DNA of 48,350 nt, taken from IMG/VR virus record IMGVR_UViG_3300030104_005252, positions 1-48,350 of that record; one strand, written 5' to 3'. The notes under the pieces are model-generated. The model was not told the origin of the DNA. It worked only from the letters and a program-made list of their open reading frames with translations, and ran no database searches. The translations under genes and the position numbers were made by a program. The DNA comes from a virus. This document shows, in pieces, positions 30,600-40,900 of this stretch; position 1 is the first letter of the stretch, and each line of letters starts with the position of its first letter.

Positions 30600-31046
30600 A
30601 TGGCTTGGACTTACGGAGCAGACCCGGCGGGATCGAATCGCGATGCGGTTCGCCTCCTCATCGGTGACACCGACACCAACGACCAGCAACTCCAAGATAG
30701 CGAGATTGACTACTTCTTGGGGTTGTTCGGTGTCGCCGGTGACGACCGGGTTGTCCCAGCCGCTATACGATCCTGCGAGGCACTAGCTGCCAAGTACGCT
30801 CGACAGGTTGACACGACCAACCAAGGACTCAGCGTTGGCGCATCAAAACGCAGCGAGCACTACCGCAAGTTAGCCGATGATTTACGCGACCTCGAGACTA
30901 CGGTCGCCGAAGTGTTCCTAGGTGGCAACACCTACAGCGAAGCCCGATCCATGGACGAGAATACCGACCTCATTCCTCCGACCTTCCGCAGAGCGCAGAA
31001 CGATTGGAAGCGCGCTGACTTCCGTTGGCGTTGGTGGGAGCCGTAG
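30600..31046 (+). CDS. Head-tail connector / adaptor protein (gp6-like)
   Basis: 148 residues, mainly helical. RDAVRLLIGDTDTNDQQLQDSEI followed by AIRSCEALAAKYARQVDTTNQGL is the standard pattern of phage head-tail adaptors. It forms the first ring below the portal. It overlaps the next gene's ribosome site. Confidence 0.8.
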   Translation: MAWTYGADPAGSNRDAVRLLIGDTDTNDQQLQDSEIDYFLGLFGVAGDDRVVPAAIRSCEALAAKYARQVDTTNQGLSVGASKRSEHYRKLADDLRDLETTVAEVFLGGNTYSEARSMDENTDLIPPTFRRAQNDWKRADFRWRWWEP

Positions 31047-31048
31047 CC

Positions 31049-31375
31049 ATGGACCCGCAACTGCGTTCGCAACTGCGAGAAACGATACACGTCAGCACGC
31101 AAACCGGAGTAGACGCCGCAGGCGATGCCTCATACGCTGCACCGGCAGCACGCTTGGCACGGGTCGTCAACAAGCGTGACACCGTTGAACGGGCTGACGG
31201 AACGCGCTTAGACACCGACGTAGCCATCATCACCGAAGCGGAGATCGGACTCCACACTAGGGTTTGGTTGCCAGGTGTAAGCTCAGCGGACGCAACCCTA
31301 GCACGGGTGCCAAGGTTCAGTGAGCGAGCCATAACCGAGCACGGTCAGGTCGACTTCTTCAGGACTTACCTATGA
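31049..31375 (+). CDS. Head closure / stopper protein
   Basis: 108 residues from the ATG at 31049, with GGGAG nine bases upstream; an earlier ATG at 31025 lies inside the adaptor gene. Short beta-rich protein with ARLARVVNKRDTVERADGTRL and a GLHTRVWLPGV turn. Position between adaptor and HK97-gp10-like gene fits the stopper that seals the filled head. The 3' end overlaps the next ATG. Confidence 0.7.
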   Translation: MDPQLRSQLRETIHVSTQTGVDAAGDASYAAPAARLARVVNKRDTVERADGTRLDTDVAIITEAEIGLHTRVWLPGVSSADATLARVPRFSERAITEHGQVDFFRTYL

Positions 31376-31851
31376 GCAAGAAGACGATCAAGCCAGGCAA
31401 GTTCGCCATGCAGATACAGACCGACGCAGCGCGCTGGAGAGATGCAGCTATCGCCGCGCTGTACGACGAGGCAACCGACATCATCAACAAGTCCATACCC
31501 ATCACGCCACTGGACAACGGTGACCTAAGACGATCGGCATTCGTGACACGACCGCAAGACGAAGGCCCGAAAGTTTCAGTCGAGCTTGGTTACGGCGGGT
31601 TTGCAAGTAAGTACGCACTGGCTGTGCACGAGATGGGAACCGGCAAATCAAGAAAGCGCAACGCCACAGGTCAGTTCATATCAGGCGGTGGCATCAACTG
31701 GTCCGAGCCTGGAACCGGCAACAAATACCTTGAGAAGCCGTTCGACGCAGCAAAGCGGGGACAGGCTAGGCGCATCGAGCTAAACGCTTACAAGCGATTC
31801 CTGAGCGGCTTCACAGCCATTCTCCCACAGCATAATCAGAGACCGCGGTAA
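31372..31851 (+). CDS. HK97 gp10-like tail completion protein
   Basis: 159 residues. ITPLDNGDLRRSAFVT, YGGFASKYALAVHEMGTG and KYLEKPFDAAKRGQ are the characteristic blocks of the HK97-gp10 family (the VHEM motif especially). It acts at the head-tail joint. It overlaps the preceding and following genes by a few bases. Confidence 0.9.
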   Translation: MSKKTIKPGKFAMQIQTDAARWRDAAIAALYDEATDIINKSIPITPLDNGDLRRSAFVTRPQDEGPKVSVELGYGGFASKYALAVHEMGTGKSRKRNATGQFISGGGINWSEPGTGNKYLEKPFDAAKRGQARRIELNAYKRFLSGFTAILPQHNQRPR

Positions 31852-32249
31852 TGGCTGTCGACGCTGACATCGCAACCCGGTTGCAAACAGCCGGCGTAGG
31901 AACGGTTGGCACGGACATCTTTCGAGGTGCCTTACGCATACCTTCAACGTCGATCCCTCACGCAGCAATCTTTGTGAAGCCGACCGGCGGAACCGGACCA
32001 AGCCCGCTGTTGAACGCAGGCGCAACTGACTACACCAGACCGACTATCCAGTTGCTCATCCGTGGCAACGTCGGTTCGTACATCACAACGCAAACCACAG
32101 CACAAGCCGCACTAGACGCAGTGCACAAATCAACGATCAGCGGTTACTTCCAAGTGCTTGCAAGGACACCGCAACCTCTATACCTTGGACTCGACGACAC
32201 CGAGCACCCTATGTTTTCGGTCAATGTCGAGCTATTCAAAGTCGCATAA
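31851..32249 (+). CDS. Tail terminator protein
   Basis: 132 residues starting within the stop of the gp10-like gene. It has the DIATRLQTAGVGTVGTDIF start, TRPTIQLLIRG, then AALDAVHKSTISG and FSVNVELFKV. This alpha/beta pattern, ending in a strand, is typical of tail terminators capping the tail tube. Context supports it. Confidence 0.75.
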   Translation: MAVDADIATRLQTAGVGTVGTDIFRGALRIPSTSIPHAAIFVKPTGGTGPSPLLNAGATDYTRPTIQLLIRGNVGSYITTQTTAQAALDAVHKSTISGYFQVLARTPQPLYLGLDDTEHPMFSVNVELFKVA

Positions 32250-32261
32250 TAGGAGCGCACA

Positions 32262-32666
32262 ATGGCAATCTCTGCTTCACACGTATCAAAGATCACGTTC
32301 AACCTAGCCGGTGGCGGCGAGCAAACGCTTGGCGGCGTGAATGACATTAGCTTCGGCTTGAACAAAACGTTGGTCGATATTTCAGCGATGGACGGAACAA
32401 GCGATCACGTCGCTCGACTTGCAGCGTTGAAGGATTTCCCGCTGTCGGTGAGTGGGTTCTTTGACCCAAGCGACGCAGCTTACGTGTACCTTCAAACGCA
32501 GTTCACCACCGGTGGAACCTTGGTCATGAAGCTGTATTACACAAACGCAGCCGGTTTTACGCTTACGAGCGTGCTCGTAGAATCCATCGACTTCAGCGCA
32601 AGTGTTGATGGCGCCATGGAAGTGTCGGTGTCCATGCAAAGCAACGCTGACGTAAGCACGTTCTAA
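32262..32666 (+). CDS. Tail tube protein 1
   Basis: 134 residues; ATG with AGGAGCGCAC. NKTLVDISAMDGTSDHVARLAALKDFPLSVSGFFD is a major-tail-protein signature, followed by beta strands ending VSVSMQSNADV. The adjacent gene encodes a longer relative with the same core block, so there are two tube-type proteins. Confidence 0.8.
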   Translation: MAISASHVSKITFNLAGGGEQTLGGVNDISFGLNKTLVDISAMDGTSDHVARLAALKDFPLSVSGFFDPSDAAYVYLQTQFTTGGTLVMKLYYTNAAGFTLTSVLVESIDFSASVDGAMEVSVSMQSNADVSTF

Positions 32667-32667
32667 G

Positions 32668-33360
32668 ATGGCTATCGCTGCATCTTTCAACGCCAGTGTG
32701 TTCGTCACTGGCACATCGACGGGCCTGACCGGCGCACCCGGTGAGCCGATGACCGACCTGGGAATCGGTGGAGCGCGTGTTACTTGGCAGATCACCGCCG
32801 AAGCCAAGCGCATCATTGACCCTGCAACACCCATCACGATTTTCGACGACACCGCAGGCGCTGCTTGGGGCGGCACGTTTACCATCGACTACCTACATGG
32901 AATAGTCACGCTGAACGCAGCAGCAGCCTCGACCATAAAAATCCAAGGTAACTACTTGCCACGCTCGGAAATCACTTCAGCTTACGAATACGACGTAAGT
33001 CTAAGCAAAACGCTTGCGGATGTAACTGCGTTTTCGGGCGGCACCAACGATCACATCAGCCGCATTGCAACCCTATCGGACCTAAGCGGTTCGTTGTCCT
33101 GTTACGACAACACGACGACGAGCTACGGAGGCATGACGCTGAAGCAGGTTTTCGACAGCACGACGCCAAAGGTTTTGGAAGTCAACATGTCAGCCAGCAT
33201 CCTGCGCGCTTTCGTCCTGATGGAAGGCACCGAGTTAAGCATGGCGGTTGACGGCGTGCAGACCTTGTCTAGTAACTTCTCAGCGGCACGAGTGTTAGCA
33301 GCGGGATCAACCCCTGCCGGAACCGCTGGTCAAGAAGTAGACTATTCATTCAGTTCATAG
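32668..33360 (+). CDS. Tail tube protein 2 (paralogue)
   Basis: 230 residues beginning one base after the previous stop. The segment SKTLADVTAFSGGTNDHISRIATLSDLSGSLSCYD aligns by eye with the NKTLVDISAMDG block of tail tube protein 1. It has an extra N-terminal ~100 residues containing GGTFTIDYLHGIVTLN. It may be the major tube subunit with the shorter one minor, or the two may alternate in the tube. Confidence 0.8.
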   Translation: MAIAASFNASVFVTGTSTGLTGAPGEPMTDLGIGGARVTWQITAEAKRIIDPATPITIFDDTAGAAWGGTFTIDYLHGIVTLNAAAASTIKIQGNYLPRSEITSAYEYDVSLSKTLADVTAFSGGTNDHISRIATLSDLSGSLSCYDNTTTSYGGMTLKQVFDSTTPKVLEVNMSASILRAFVLMEGTELSMAVDGVQTLSSNFSAARVLAAGSTPAGTAGQEVDYSFSS

Positions 33361-33402
33361 CCAGTTAGACGACGACGCAAAACAAATCAGCCTGGGGGAA
33401 AC

Positions 33403-33849
33403 ATGGCTACAGGAAACGGCGCAGTGACGCGTGACGAAACACGCACCGCACTACTCAATGGATATGTACGCAAGACGCGAACATACACGACCGATGAAGG
33501 CATCACGATCGAAGTCCGGCAGCCAACGGTGGGACAGCGCAGCAGGATGCTCGCTGCCGGAGGCATGAGTAGCAAGAGCACCGAACTCACGAACATCGGC
33601 GCAATGCAAGTAGCAGCCGTAATCGAATGCACTTACATGCCCGGCACCGGTAAGAAACTGTTTGAGTGGACTGACGAGGAAGTTATCCAACAGCTACCCA
33701 CCAGTTCATGGTTTGATGACGTAGCAGGGATTGCTATGGAGATGATGAACGCTGAACCTTCGGAGGCAGCCGAAGCACTGCCAAAAAAGGAGATCGACTC
33801 AACATCTTCTACCTCGCCGAAAAGCTCGGGTGCACCGTTGAGTGGCTAG
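33403..33849 (+). CDS. Tail assembly chaperone, short form (G-like)
   Basis: 148 residues, ATG with GGGGGAAAC. It binds the tape measure during tail assembly. The sequence TYTTDEGITIEVRQPTVGQRSRML and IGAMQVAAVIECTYMPG is of the chaperone G type. A slippery site at 33783-33789 (A AAA AAG, in frame) lets some ribosomes move back one base and make the longer G-T form ending at 33971. Tape measure follows, the normal order. Confidence 0.85.
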   Translation: MATGNGAVTRDETRTALLNGYVRKTRTYTTDEGITIEVRQPTVGQRSRMLAAGGMSSKSTELTNIGAMQVAAVIECTYMPGTGKKLFEWTDEEVIQQLPTSSWFDDVAGIAMEMMNAEPSEAAEALPKKEIDSTSSTSPKSSGAPLSG

Positions 33850-33971
33850 AAACCAACATGACGGTGACGGAGTTCTTTGAATGGTTGGCTTATTTCGAGT
33901 ACAAAGCGGACGAGGAAAAGAAAGCCATGAAGAAAGCCGAGCAAAAGCCCCGATCAAGGCGTAGGCGTTAG
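33789..33971 (+). CDS. Tail assembly chaperone, T extension made by -1 frameshift
   Basis: This frame has no start of its own and is reached from 33403 by slipping at A AAA AAG (33783-33789). The fusion is 189 residues: 129 from the first frame plus 60 here. The extension includes IFYLAEKLGCTVEWLETNMT and EFFEWLAYFEY and ends in a basic run RSRRRR. The AEKLG..VEWLE and TEFFEW pattern is the usual T-domain. The stop lies two bases before the tape-measure ATG. Confidence 0.85.
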   Translation, partial: GDRLNIFYLAEKLGCTVEWLETNMTVTEFFEWLAYFEYKADEEKKAMKKAEQKPRSRRRR

Positions 33972-33973
33972 CG

Positions 33974-36900
33974 ATGTCAACCCTAGGCGCTGTATCCTAC
34001 AACCTGCAACTGAACGGCGTACGCAAGTTCGTAAGCGGGACGCAGTCCGCAACCAAGGGCGCAGCAGCATTTAACAAAGCCCTGTTAGGCATCACGGCAG
34101 CAACAACCGGAGTTGCCTTTGCGCTCAAAGGATTAGCGGACTCAGCAGGCAAGTTCCAAGAAGGTTTGGCAGCCGTTGGAGCGGTGAGCAAAGCAACCGC
34201 AGCCGACATGCAGACGCTAAAGGACGCTGCGATTGAGGCAGGCGTCGCAACGCAATTCAGCCCGCAGCAAGCCGTCGACGGTTTGATGTCTTTGGCAACC
34301 GCAGGCCAGACCGCAACGCAAGCCGCTAAAACATTGATCCCGGTGCTGAACCTGACAGCCGGCGCAATGGGTCAGCTAACAACAGCCGAAGCCGGCATGG
34401 CAATCGTCGGCACGATGAACACCTACGGCATCGCAGCCGAGAACGCAGCCGAAGTCACCGACAAGCTACTGCGCATCACGCAGATGACCAACTTCCAAGC
34501 CAGGGATTTCTCGGTCGGTTTAGCCAAAGCAGCAGCCAAATCAAACGTGTTCGGTCAGAGCCTCGACGACACCCTCGTCGTGATGGGTTTGTTACGCAAC
34601 GCCAACATCGACGCAAGCAGCGCAGCGACTGCCTACACGATGTCGGTACAGCGATTAGCAACGGACCAAAAAGCCCTCAACACGATGAACAAACTAGGCG
34701 TCAGTTTGTACGACAAACAAACCGGCAAGACACGAGCATTCATGGACCTCGTGACCGAACTGAAACCGAAGATTGACCAGCTAAGCGACGCCACAAGAAA
34801 CAAAGCACTCAAGGACATGTTCGGTGCACGAGCAATCGCTGCTTACAACTCCGTCGCAAACGCACAAGTAACGGTTACACAGGACGGGGTCACGACGGTC
34901 CTCAAAGGCGCTGACGCTATCGAGCACCTACGCAACAACATATCCAGCGCAACCGGCGTCAGCAAGGAGTTCACCGACGCTTTGCTAGACACGTTCGAAG
35001 GACAAAAGAAACTAATGGCTGGGAGCTTGGAAACGCTTCAGGTCGTAGCCGGTGAGGAGTTCGCCAACGCCTTCAAACCGTTTGTACAGAACGCCGTAGA
35101 AGGCATCAACGAAATACTCGCCAGTCTACGCAACATGACCCCAGAGGCAAAACGAGAACTAGCAGAACAGATCATCAGCTACACCGCCCTAGCAGCAAAG
35201 ATCGCTGCGACAATGGGAGCGCTCAAGCTTTTAGGCCCCGTCATAAGCAGCGTGAACGCAGGATACCGCGCAATGGCAACAGCACTGGCAGCGGTAAAGG
35301 CACAGGGCTTCGCCAGCGCATTGTCGACCATGGCAACCCGAGCGGGACCCGTGGCAAGCGGGTTATTCAATATCGGCAAAGCGTTAGCGAGCGTGAAAGT
35401 CGGAGCGGTTGCAGCCGGTGCCGCTTTGGTGCTCGCAGCGAACAAATCTTACAACGCAATCGTGCGCGCCAAACGCGACGCTGAAACGATCGAAAAGATG
35501 CGAAGCGGCATGGCGACCGACGCAGATTACGGACGCGTCCGCATCGGGCAGGAATCCAAAGGACAAGCGAGCCTAAGAACGCGCGACCGCAGCGGCAAGG
35601 TAACAGGCGGTCGCCAGCTAAACCTCAGCAGCAAACCCATCGACGTAGCAAGCGCGAGCTACGACCAGCTTGCGTCCCAGTTGGCGAAGTTGACCGACGT
35701 TCAAGAAGAGATGATCCGAATCAACGACTCGGGCATGAGAGCATCCCTTCAAGGGGTCGTTGTCGAACAAGGCCGCGTAACCAAAGCGTACAACATTAGC
35801 ATGGAGGCGTTAGAGAAACGAATCCAAAAAGTGCGAAAAGCGCATGATGCGATGATTTTAGCTGAAGCCGACATGGCAGCCGCAGCCGTCGCGCAACCCA
35901 GCGTGGACACAGCAGCCGAAGCTGCAATGACCGGTGGAGCAGCAGCGGCAGCAGCCGCACCTGCAAGCGGTTGGACTGAAGAAGAACAACGCGAACGAGC
36001 AGGACGCAAACAGTTCGAAACGGAACTCGCAGCAATCCGAGCCGCAAAAGAGCAACGGATGCAAGACGCTAAGATGCGGTTCTTAGCTGAGCAGCGAGCC
36101 AACCAAATTGAGATCCAAGACATCATCGCCGCAAAAGAAAAGAAACGCCGAGACGACGCCAAGGCAGCGGCTAAAGCCGAGCGTGATGCAGCAGCAGCAG
36201 CAGCTAAAGCACAAGCCGAAGCAGACAAGCAGGCAAGTGAGTTCCGAACGCGTGTCCAAGCCGGTACGGGCGCAGTCAGCGCAGCAGCCAGTGGAAACTT
36301 AGGAGCAACCGTCGGCGGTGCAGCAGCGGCAATGGGATCGGCGTTCGGACCATTGGCTTCAGCAGGTTTAGCTTTGTTCGACACGTTTGCCGGCATGAGT
36401 GAAAGTGGCAGACAGTTCAAAGAACAGTTTGGCAGCATCATGGGCAAACTAGGTGAAATGCTCGGACCTGTTTTCGCAGCATTGGGCACCGTGCTTAGCG
36501 TAGTTATCGATTCCATGAAGCCGACTTTTGCGATCCTAGATGTATCATTCAAAGCCATAGCTGCTGCCATCATCTCTGTGACGATAGGCTTGCGCGAGTT
36601 GTACATCATGTTCCTCAAAGCGGTCGATTACCTGCCCGGTGTCGACCTAGAAAAAGAGATAACCCAACTAGAGAAAGCGCAAGAAGCAGAACTCAAAAAA
36701 CTCGAGAGCCTCGTCAAAGCGCAGGACGATCAACAGGCTGCAACCGAACGACAAACCGAAGCAGCCAACAAAGCAGCCGAGTCGTTGAGCAACGTACCGA
36801 GTGGCATCAAAATAGCCGTGAAGCGTTTCGGCGCTATGCAGGGATCACAACGGCGATCGCCGCAGTTCAATGACTTCATACAACGACCAGGCCAGGCAGC

Positions 36901-37102
36901 AACTCACTTCAGCCCGGACGACACGATAATCGGCGTCAAAGACACTGGCGCACTCGGTGGCGGGCAAACCATCGTGTTGCAGAATGTCCACATCAACGCA
37001 GACAACCCGACAGCATTCTTCCGCAACCTGCTTGACTTAGTTCAACGCGACCACAAGCGCGGCGGTAACGCACTGGGTGGCGCATACCAAGGCAGACCAT
37101 AA
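33974..37102 (+). CDS. Tape measure protein
   Basis: 1042 residues. The N-terminal part (about 40-300) is the PhageMin_Tail type: KEFQ-like helical start, then VSKATAADMQTLKDAAIEAG, FSPQQAVDGLMSLATAGQ, MTNFQARDFSVGLAKAAA and DMFGARAIAAYNSV. A hydrophobic stretch (ALAAVKAQG...VKVGAVAAGAALVLAANK) near 430-500 may insert in the host membrane. A long Ala/Lys/Glu coiled coil (about 640-760) follows, then a Gly/Ala hydrophobic zone with another possible membrane span near 850-880. Using the usual ~0.15 nm per residue, the tail would be roughly 150 nm. It overlaps the next ATG by one base. Confidence 0.95.
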   Translation: MSTLGAVSYNLQLNGVRKFVSGTQSATKGAAAFNKALLGITAATTGVAFALKGLADSAGKFQEGLAAVGAVSKATAADMQTLKDAAIEAGVATQFSPQQAVDGLMSLATAGQTATQAAKTLIPVLNLTAGAMGQLTTAEAGMAIVGTMNTYGIAAENAAEVTDKLLRITQMTNFQARDFSVGLAKAAAKSNVFGQSLDDTLVVMGLLRNANIDASSAATAYTMSVQRLATDQKALNTMNKLGVSLYDKQTGKTRAFMDLVTELKPKIDQLSDATRNKALKDMFGARAIAAYNSVANAQVTVTQDGVTTVLKGADAIEHLRNNISSATGVSKEFTDALLDTFEGQKKLMAGSLETLQVVAGEEFANAFKPFVQNAVEGINEILASLRNMTPEAKRELAEQIISYTALAAKIAATMGALKLLGPVISSVNAGYRAMATALAAVKAQGFASALSTMATRAGPVASGLFNIGKALASVKVGAVAAGAALVLAANKSYNAIVRAKRDAETIEKMRSGMATDADYGRVRIGQESKGQASLRTRDRSGKVTGGRQLNLSSKPIDVASASYDQLASQLAKLTDVQEEMIRINDSGMRASLQGVVVEQGRVTKAYNISMEALEKRIQKVRKAHDAMILAEADMAAAAVAQPSVDTAAEAAMTGGAAAAAAAPASGWTEEEQRERAGRKQFETELAAIRAAKEQRMQDAKMRFLAEQRANQIEIQDIIAAKEKKRRDDAKAAAKAERDAAAAAAKAQAEADKQASEFRTRVQAGTGAVSAAASGNLGATVGGAAAAMGSAFGPLASAGLALFDTFAGMSESGRQFKEQFGSIMGKLGEMLGPVFAALGTVLSVVIDSMKPTFAILDVSFKAIAAAIISVTIGLRELYIMFLKAVDYLPGVDLEKEITQLEKAQEAELKKLESLVKAQDDQQAATERQTEAANKAAESLSNVPSGIKIAVKRFGAMQGSQRRSPQFNDFIQRPGQAATHFSPDDTIIGVKDTGALGGGQTIVLQNVHINADNPTAFFRNLLDLVQRDHKRGGNALGGAYQGRP

Positions 37103-37950
37103 TGGCGTTCTTAACGATAAGCGGTTACGAGATTCCGATCAGTTCTGACGGCGTCAGCCTAGAGCGACAGGGTTACGGTGAGCGGACGCTAAGTTACGGA
37201 GGCGCACAACAGCCTGAGCGATGGGGCGTAACGAACGTCTTCGACTTGACAGCCACACTGATGACAAGAGAGCAAGCCAGGGCCTTATCAGGGTTGATCC
37301 AAGGTGACGGTCATTACTGGGCTTACGACACGATGCTTTACAGCAGCAAAGGACTAGGACCGGTGACAGGTTACATCGTAACCATGAGCGCAACCGGAGG
37401 CGCTGTAGGAGGTGGTTATGTACAGGTCACAAGCAGCCACGACATCGAGTACCCGTTCAACACGAGCAGCGACCGAACGATGATGGTTTGCAAATACGTC
37501 GGCGCAGCTTGGGTTCACTACGCCCTGACTTACGACGCAAGCACAGCCACAACAGTCCAGTACAAAAACGGAGCAGAGCACACGCCTGCCGGCGGTGACA
37601 ACATTACCAACTGGTACACGTACACAGCCTCGACCGGCATACACAAGCTCGATGGTAAAGACATCGCAGGCACCAACGCTGACGCTCGTTACGACCAACT
37701 GGTTATTGTACCATACGTTATGCCGGCGGACATGATCGCAGCATTCGACACCGAGTTGCTGACCACCAATCTCGCTTTCAGCCCGCTGCCATTACTCAGG
37801 GTAAGCGGCACGATGATCGAAGACGGTCCGCAGTTATACGCCGGCTCAACGGTCAACAGCAGCTATCAGATCGCAGCAGTCACAGCCAGTGACAACATCG
37901 GATTAGACTTGCAGTTCACGCTGACAGAATACCAGGCACGACTGACGTGA
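37102..37950 (+). CDS. Distal tail protein (probable)
   Basis: 282 residues. FLTISGYEIPISSDGVSLERQGYG and the later NLAFSPLPLLRVSGTMIEDG and DLQFTLTEYQARLT frame a middle insertion (about 70-215) with a concanavalin-like, carbohydrate-binding look (YWAYDTMLYSSKG, YKNGAEHTPAGG, KLDGKDIAG). Position directly after the tape measure is that of a Dit-type hub protein. The insert may contact host surface sugars. Confidence 0.75.
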   Translation: MAFLTISGYEIPISSDGVSLERQGYGERTLSYGGAQQPERWGVTNVFDLTATLMTREQARALSGLIQGDGHYWAYDTMLYSSKGLGPVTGYIVTMSATGGAVGGGYVQVTSSHDIEYPFNTSSDRTMMVCKYVGAAWVHYALTYDASTATTVQYKNGAEHTPAGGDNITNWYTYTASTGIHKLDGKDIAGTNADARYDQLVIVPYVMPADMIAAFDTELLTTNLAFSPLPLLRVSGTMIEDGPQLYAGSTVNSSYQIAAVTASDNIGLDLQFTLTEYQARLT

Positions 37951-40900
37951 GAACACCGAGCACCGAGACGGGCTTGCACCCGACTATTTCATCCACATCT
38001 AGATTCCTTTGGGTGGTTGACCAAGGCACCGGCAACAACGTTTACGACATCATTGGCAGCCGCACCCTGACCGACTCCATAGGCACCGGACCAAAATGGG
38101 AAAGCGGGAGAATAGGTGGAGCCGTCGACATCGGCAACACAGGCCGAGGACTTTTGCGATCCGCCGGTGCAGTCGAACAAGCTGCCGACGATGTCTTATG
38201 CCAAGGCTTTTGGTCCTGCGAAGCATGGGTCAGACCGAAGGCCCTACCAGCCGCTGGTGTGGGCGGCGGCATTATAGCGTTTAGCAACTCCGGCGCACTA
38301 GCAGCACCATTCCACCGAGCCATGTCAGTGAACGTGACCGACGACCACAAAATAACCGCAGTATGGTTCGACGCTCTAGGCAACACCATCACCGCCACAT
38401 CAGCTTCGAGCATAAGAGCAGGTGTGTGGTCACACATCGTCGTGGAGAAATACGATCGCGGCGGTGGAACGCCAGGTGTCCGGATACACATCAACGGCGT
38501 ATTGGATTTCACGAGCGGTGCTTTAACAAACACCTCAGGTGGAAACCAATGCAACTGGCGCATGGGCACCGGGTTCGCCGGTACTTTCAACGGCGAAATA
38601 TGCAGCGTGCATTTCGACACCGGAACCATCAGCACTGAGCGAGCACGAGCCAACTTCCGGCGAGGCATGACCTGGCAAAACGACGCACAGGCAGGCCACG
38701 GAACAAACTACTTAGACGTTTACGCAACGACCGCAGCAGGCGGTATCAGCCAAAACCTTTGCGAGGTCGGATACGGTGGCGTGACTTGGGACTTCGTCAA
38801 ATCAGTGAACATCACCGAGACGGTTGACAACGGCGCAGCAACAGCCTCGTTAGAAATCAAGCGCAACATCTACAACCTAAACCTTTCGCCAACGATGGAC
38901 AGCAGCCCGCTCAATGAGTTCCCAGTGGCAAGCGCAGCCGCAACCGGACCTGATGCCCGAGCACCGCAAGACCTGCTTGTTCCCGGTACGGCGATCACCA
39001 TTTTTTCTAAGCGAGTTGCAAACCAACGCAACGACCCGAATCAAGTTGCGCTTGTATCAGATGCTTTGATTTTCCAAGGCACCATCGACACGGTCGACTG
39101 GGCAAGCGACATAATAACGATCGAGTGCGTGGATCAAGGCGCACTTCTAATCGACACGTACATCGAAGAGGAAGCGGCATACAATACGCCCGACGGCAGC
39201 AGCACCGTCGAAGCGGCAATGCAGCTAATCATCAACAACAACGTGACTGGACCACCGACGCTGTACACGCCAGTGACGCCAGGTTGGACAATCGGACCAT
39301 GGAAGCAACGACGCGAGTCCGTGCTACAAGCCCTCCAATCACTAGCAGATCAGATCGGTTGGGTGGTCAAGTACAAGTGGGACCCGATCACTGAAGCCTA
39401 CCGGCTGACCCTAAGCGACCCGTTGCGCGACCAGACGCGTTACGACGCCGTCATCACGACACACGACTACACTGAGATAAGCCGCATAGCGCAGTCACTT
39501 ACAAACGTACGCAACGTAATCCGCATCACGTTCTCAGATTCTGCACAAGTCACCGGACGCGACGCCAACGGCAACTCGACCTACGAGCGCAAATCAATCA
39601 CGCGAGAAAACGCATCATCGATAGCCAGCTACGGCCGTCGGTTCATGGAGATTTCAGAAAGCGCCACGAGCAACATCGACACAACAGCCGAAGCGAACAA
39701 CATGGGCGACGCTATCCTGCGCGACCTAAAACAGCCTGAAGTGACGATGGACTTGGACCTGCCTTACTGGGAAATCGAGGTAGGTGACCGGCTGCTGTTC
39801 GAGGCAAACAACAGGACTTTCGACAGCGAGCGAACGTTTGCCGTGATGGGCAAAAGCGTTTCGTTCAACGACAACCGCGTAGACGTATCACTCCAACTCA
39901 AAGACGCACCGACGAGCGGCGTACAAAACCACATTGTCAAAGAGGCCGGACCCGGACGCTCTTTACCACCGACCTATGTACCCGAGGACGCGCCAACCGA
40001 CTTTGGGTTCCGAGGTTACTACGCACCGATATTCAACTTGATGGCAAGCGCTGACCTTTTGCAGCAGTCCCCGTCACTCGCCAACGTGCCGAACCCAGCG
40101 ATGCTAACGATGCCAGCACCAAGCTCGAGCCCGCCGGTAGGTTGGACAACATCTGGAACTTGGGGCGCATACGGATCAGGTGACGCATATTTCAGCACGA
40201 CAGCGGAAAGCGGTGACCGCTCCTTATCGCTCAACACAGTCGGCGCAACCGCTACCAGCTTTTGGATTGCTGTGATGCCGAACCGCACCTACGAAGCGAT
40301 GTGCCGTTGGCAAGCACCTAGCGCCACCGACCGACTCAACGTGTCAGTTGCGTTTTACGACGTAAACCGAACCGTAACAGCGACGCATGTAGTAGCAAGC
40401 TCGGTTGCGCCTACAGCGCTCAACACGTGGCAATCAGACGGTGGCACGACGACCACCGCTGCAAACGATAGGTTTGCGCGTTTCATTGTCGAGAAAGCAG
40501 CAGGACCGCCAATCCTCATCGACCGAGTAGAGCTAAACGTACAGACCCAAGCTGCCGAGGCGTTTACGTCAGGTGCTTTGTCTTTCGGCGTAGGAGCGAC
40601 AACCATCGTTTGGGGTAAGACAAACTACAATTTCGATAGCTTCTACAACACCGCTAACGGACAGTGGACAGCAGCGCGAGCGGGGCTCTACCAGTGGAGC
40701 GTGTATGCTTATGTCACCGCAACCGTCAGCGGATCGTTGTCGGGTATCGGCTTCAATCTAAACCAAGCCGGCATAGGCGTTGTGCAGACAACGATGAAGG
40801 AGTTCGCAGCCGGCACAACAGCAGGCGACCACTGGTTCCATACTGCACCAATCAGACTCCTGGCTGGTGACGTTGTCACGTTTGAGTTAGTAGTGGGCGC

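Noticed and set aside
35749-36618. Leftward frame of 289 codons inside the tape measure gene
   Set aside because: It is antisense to the Ala-rich coiled coil; long open antisense frames are expected there. There is no ribosome site.
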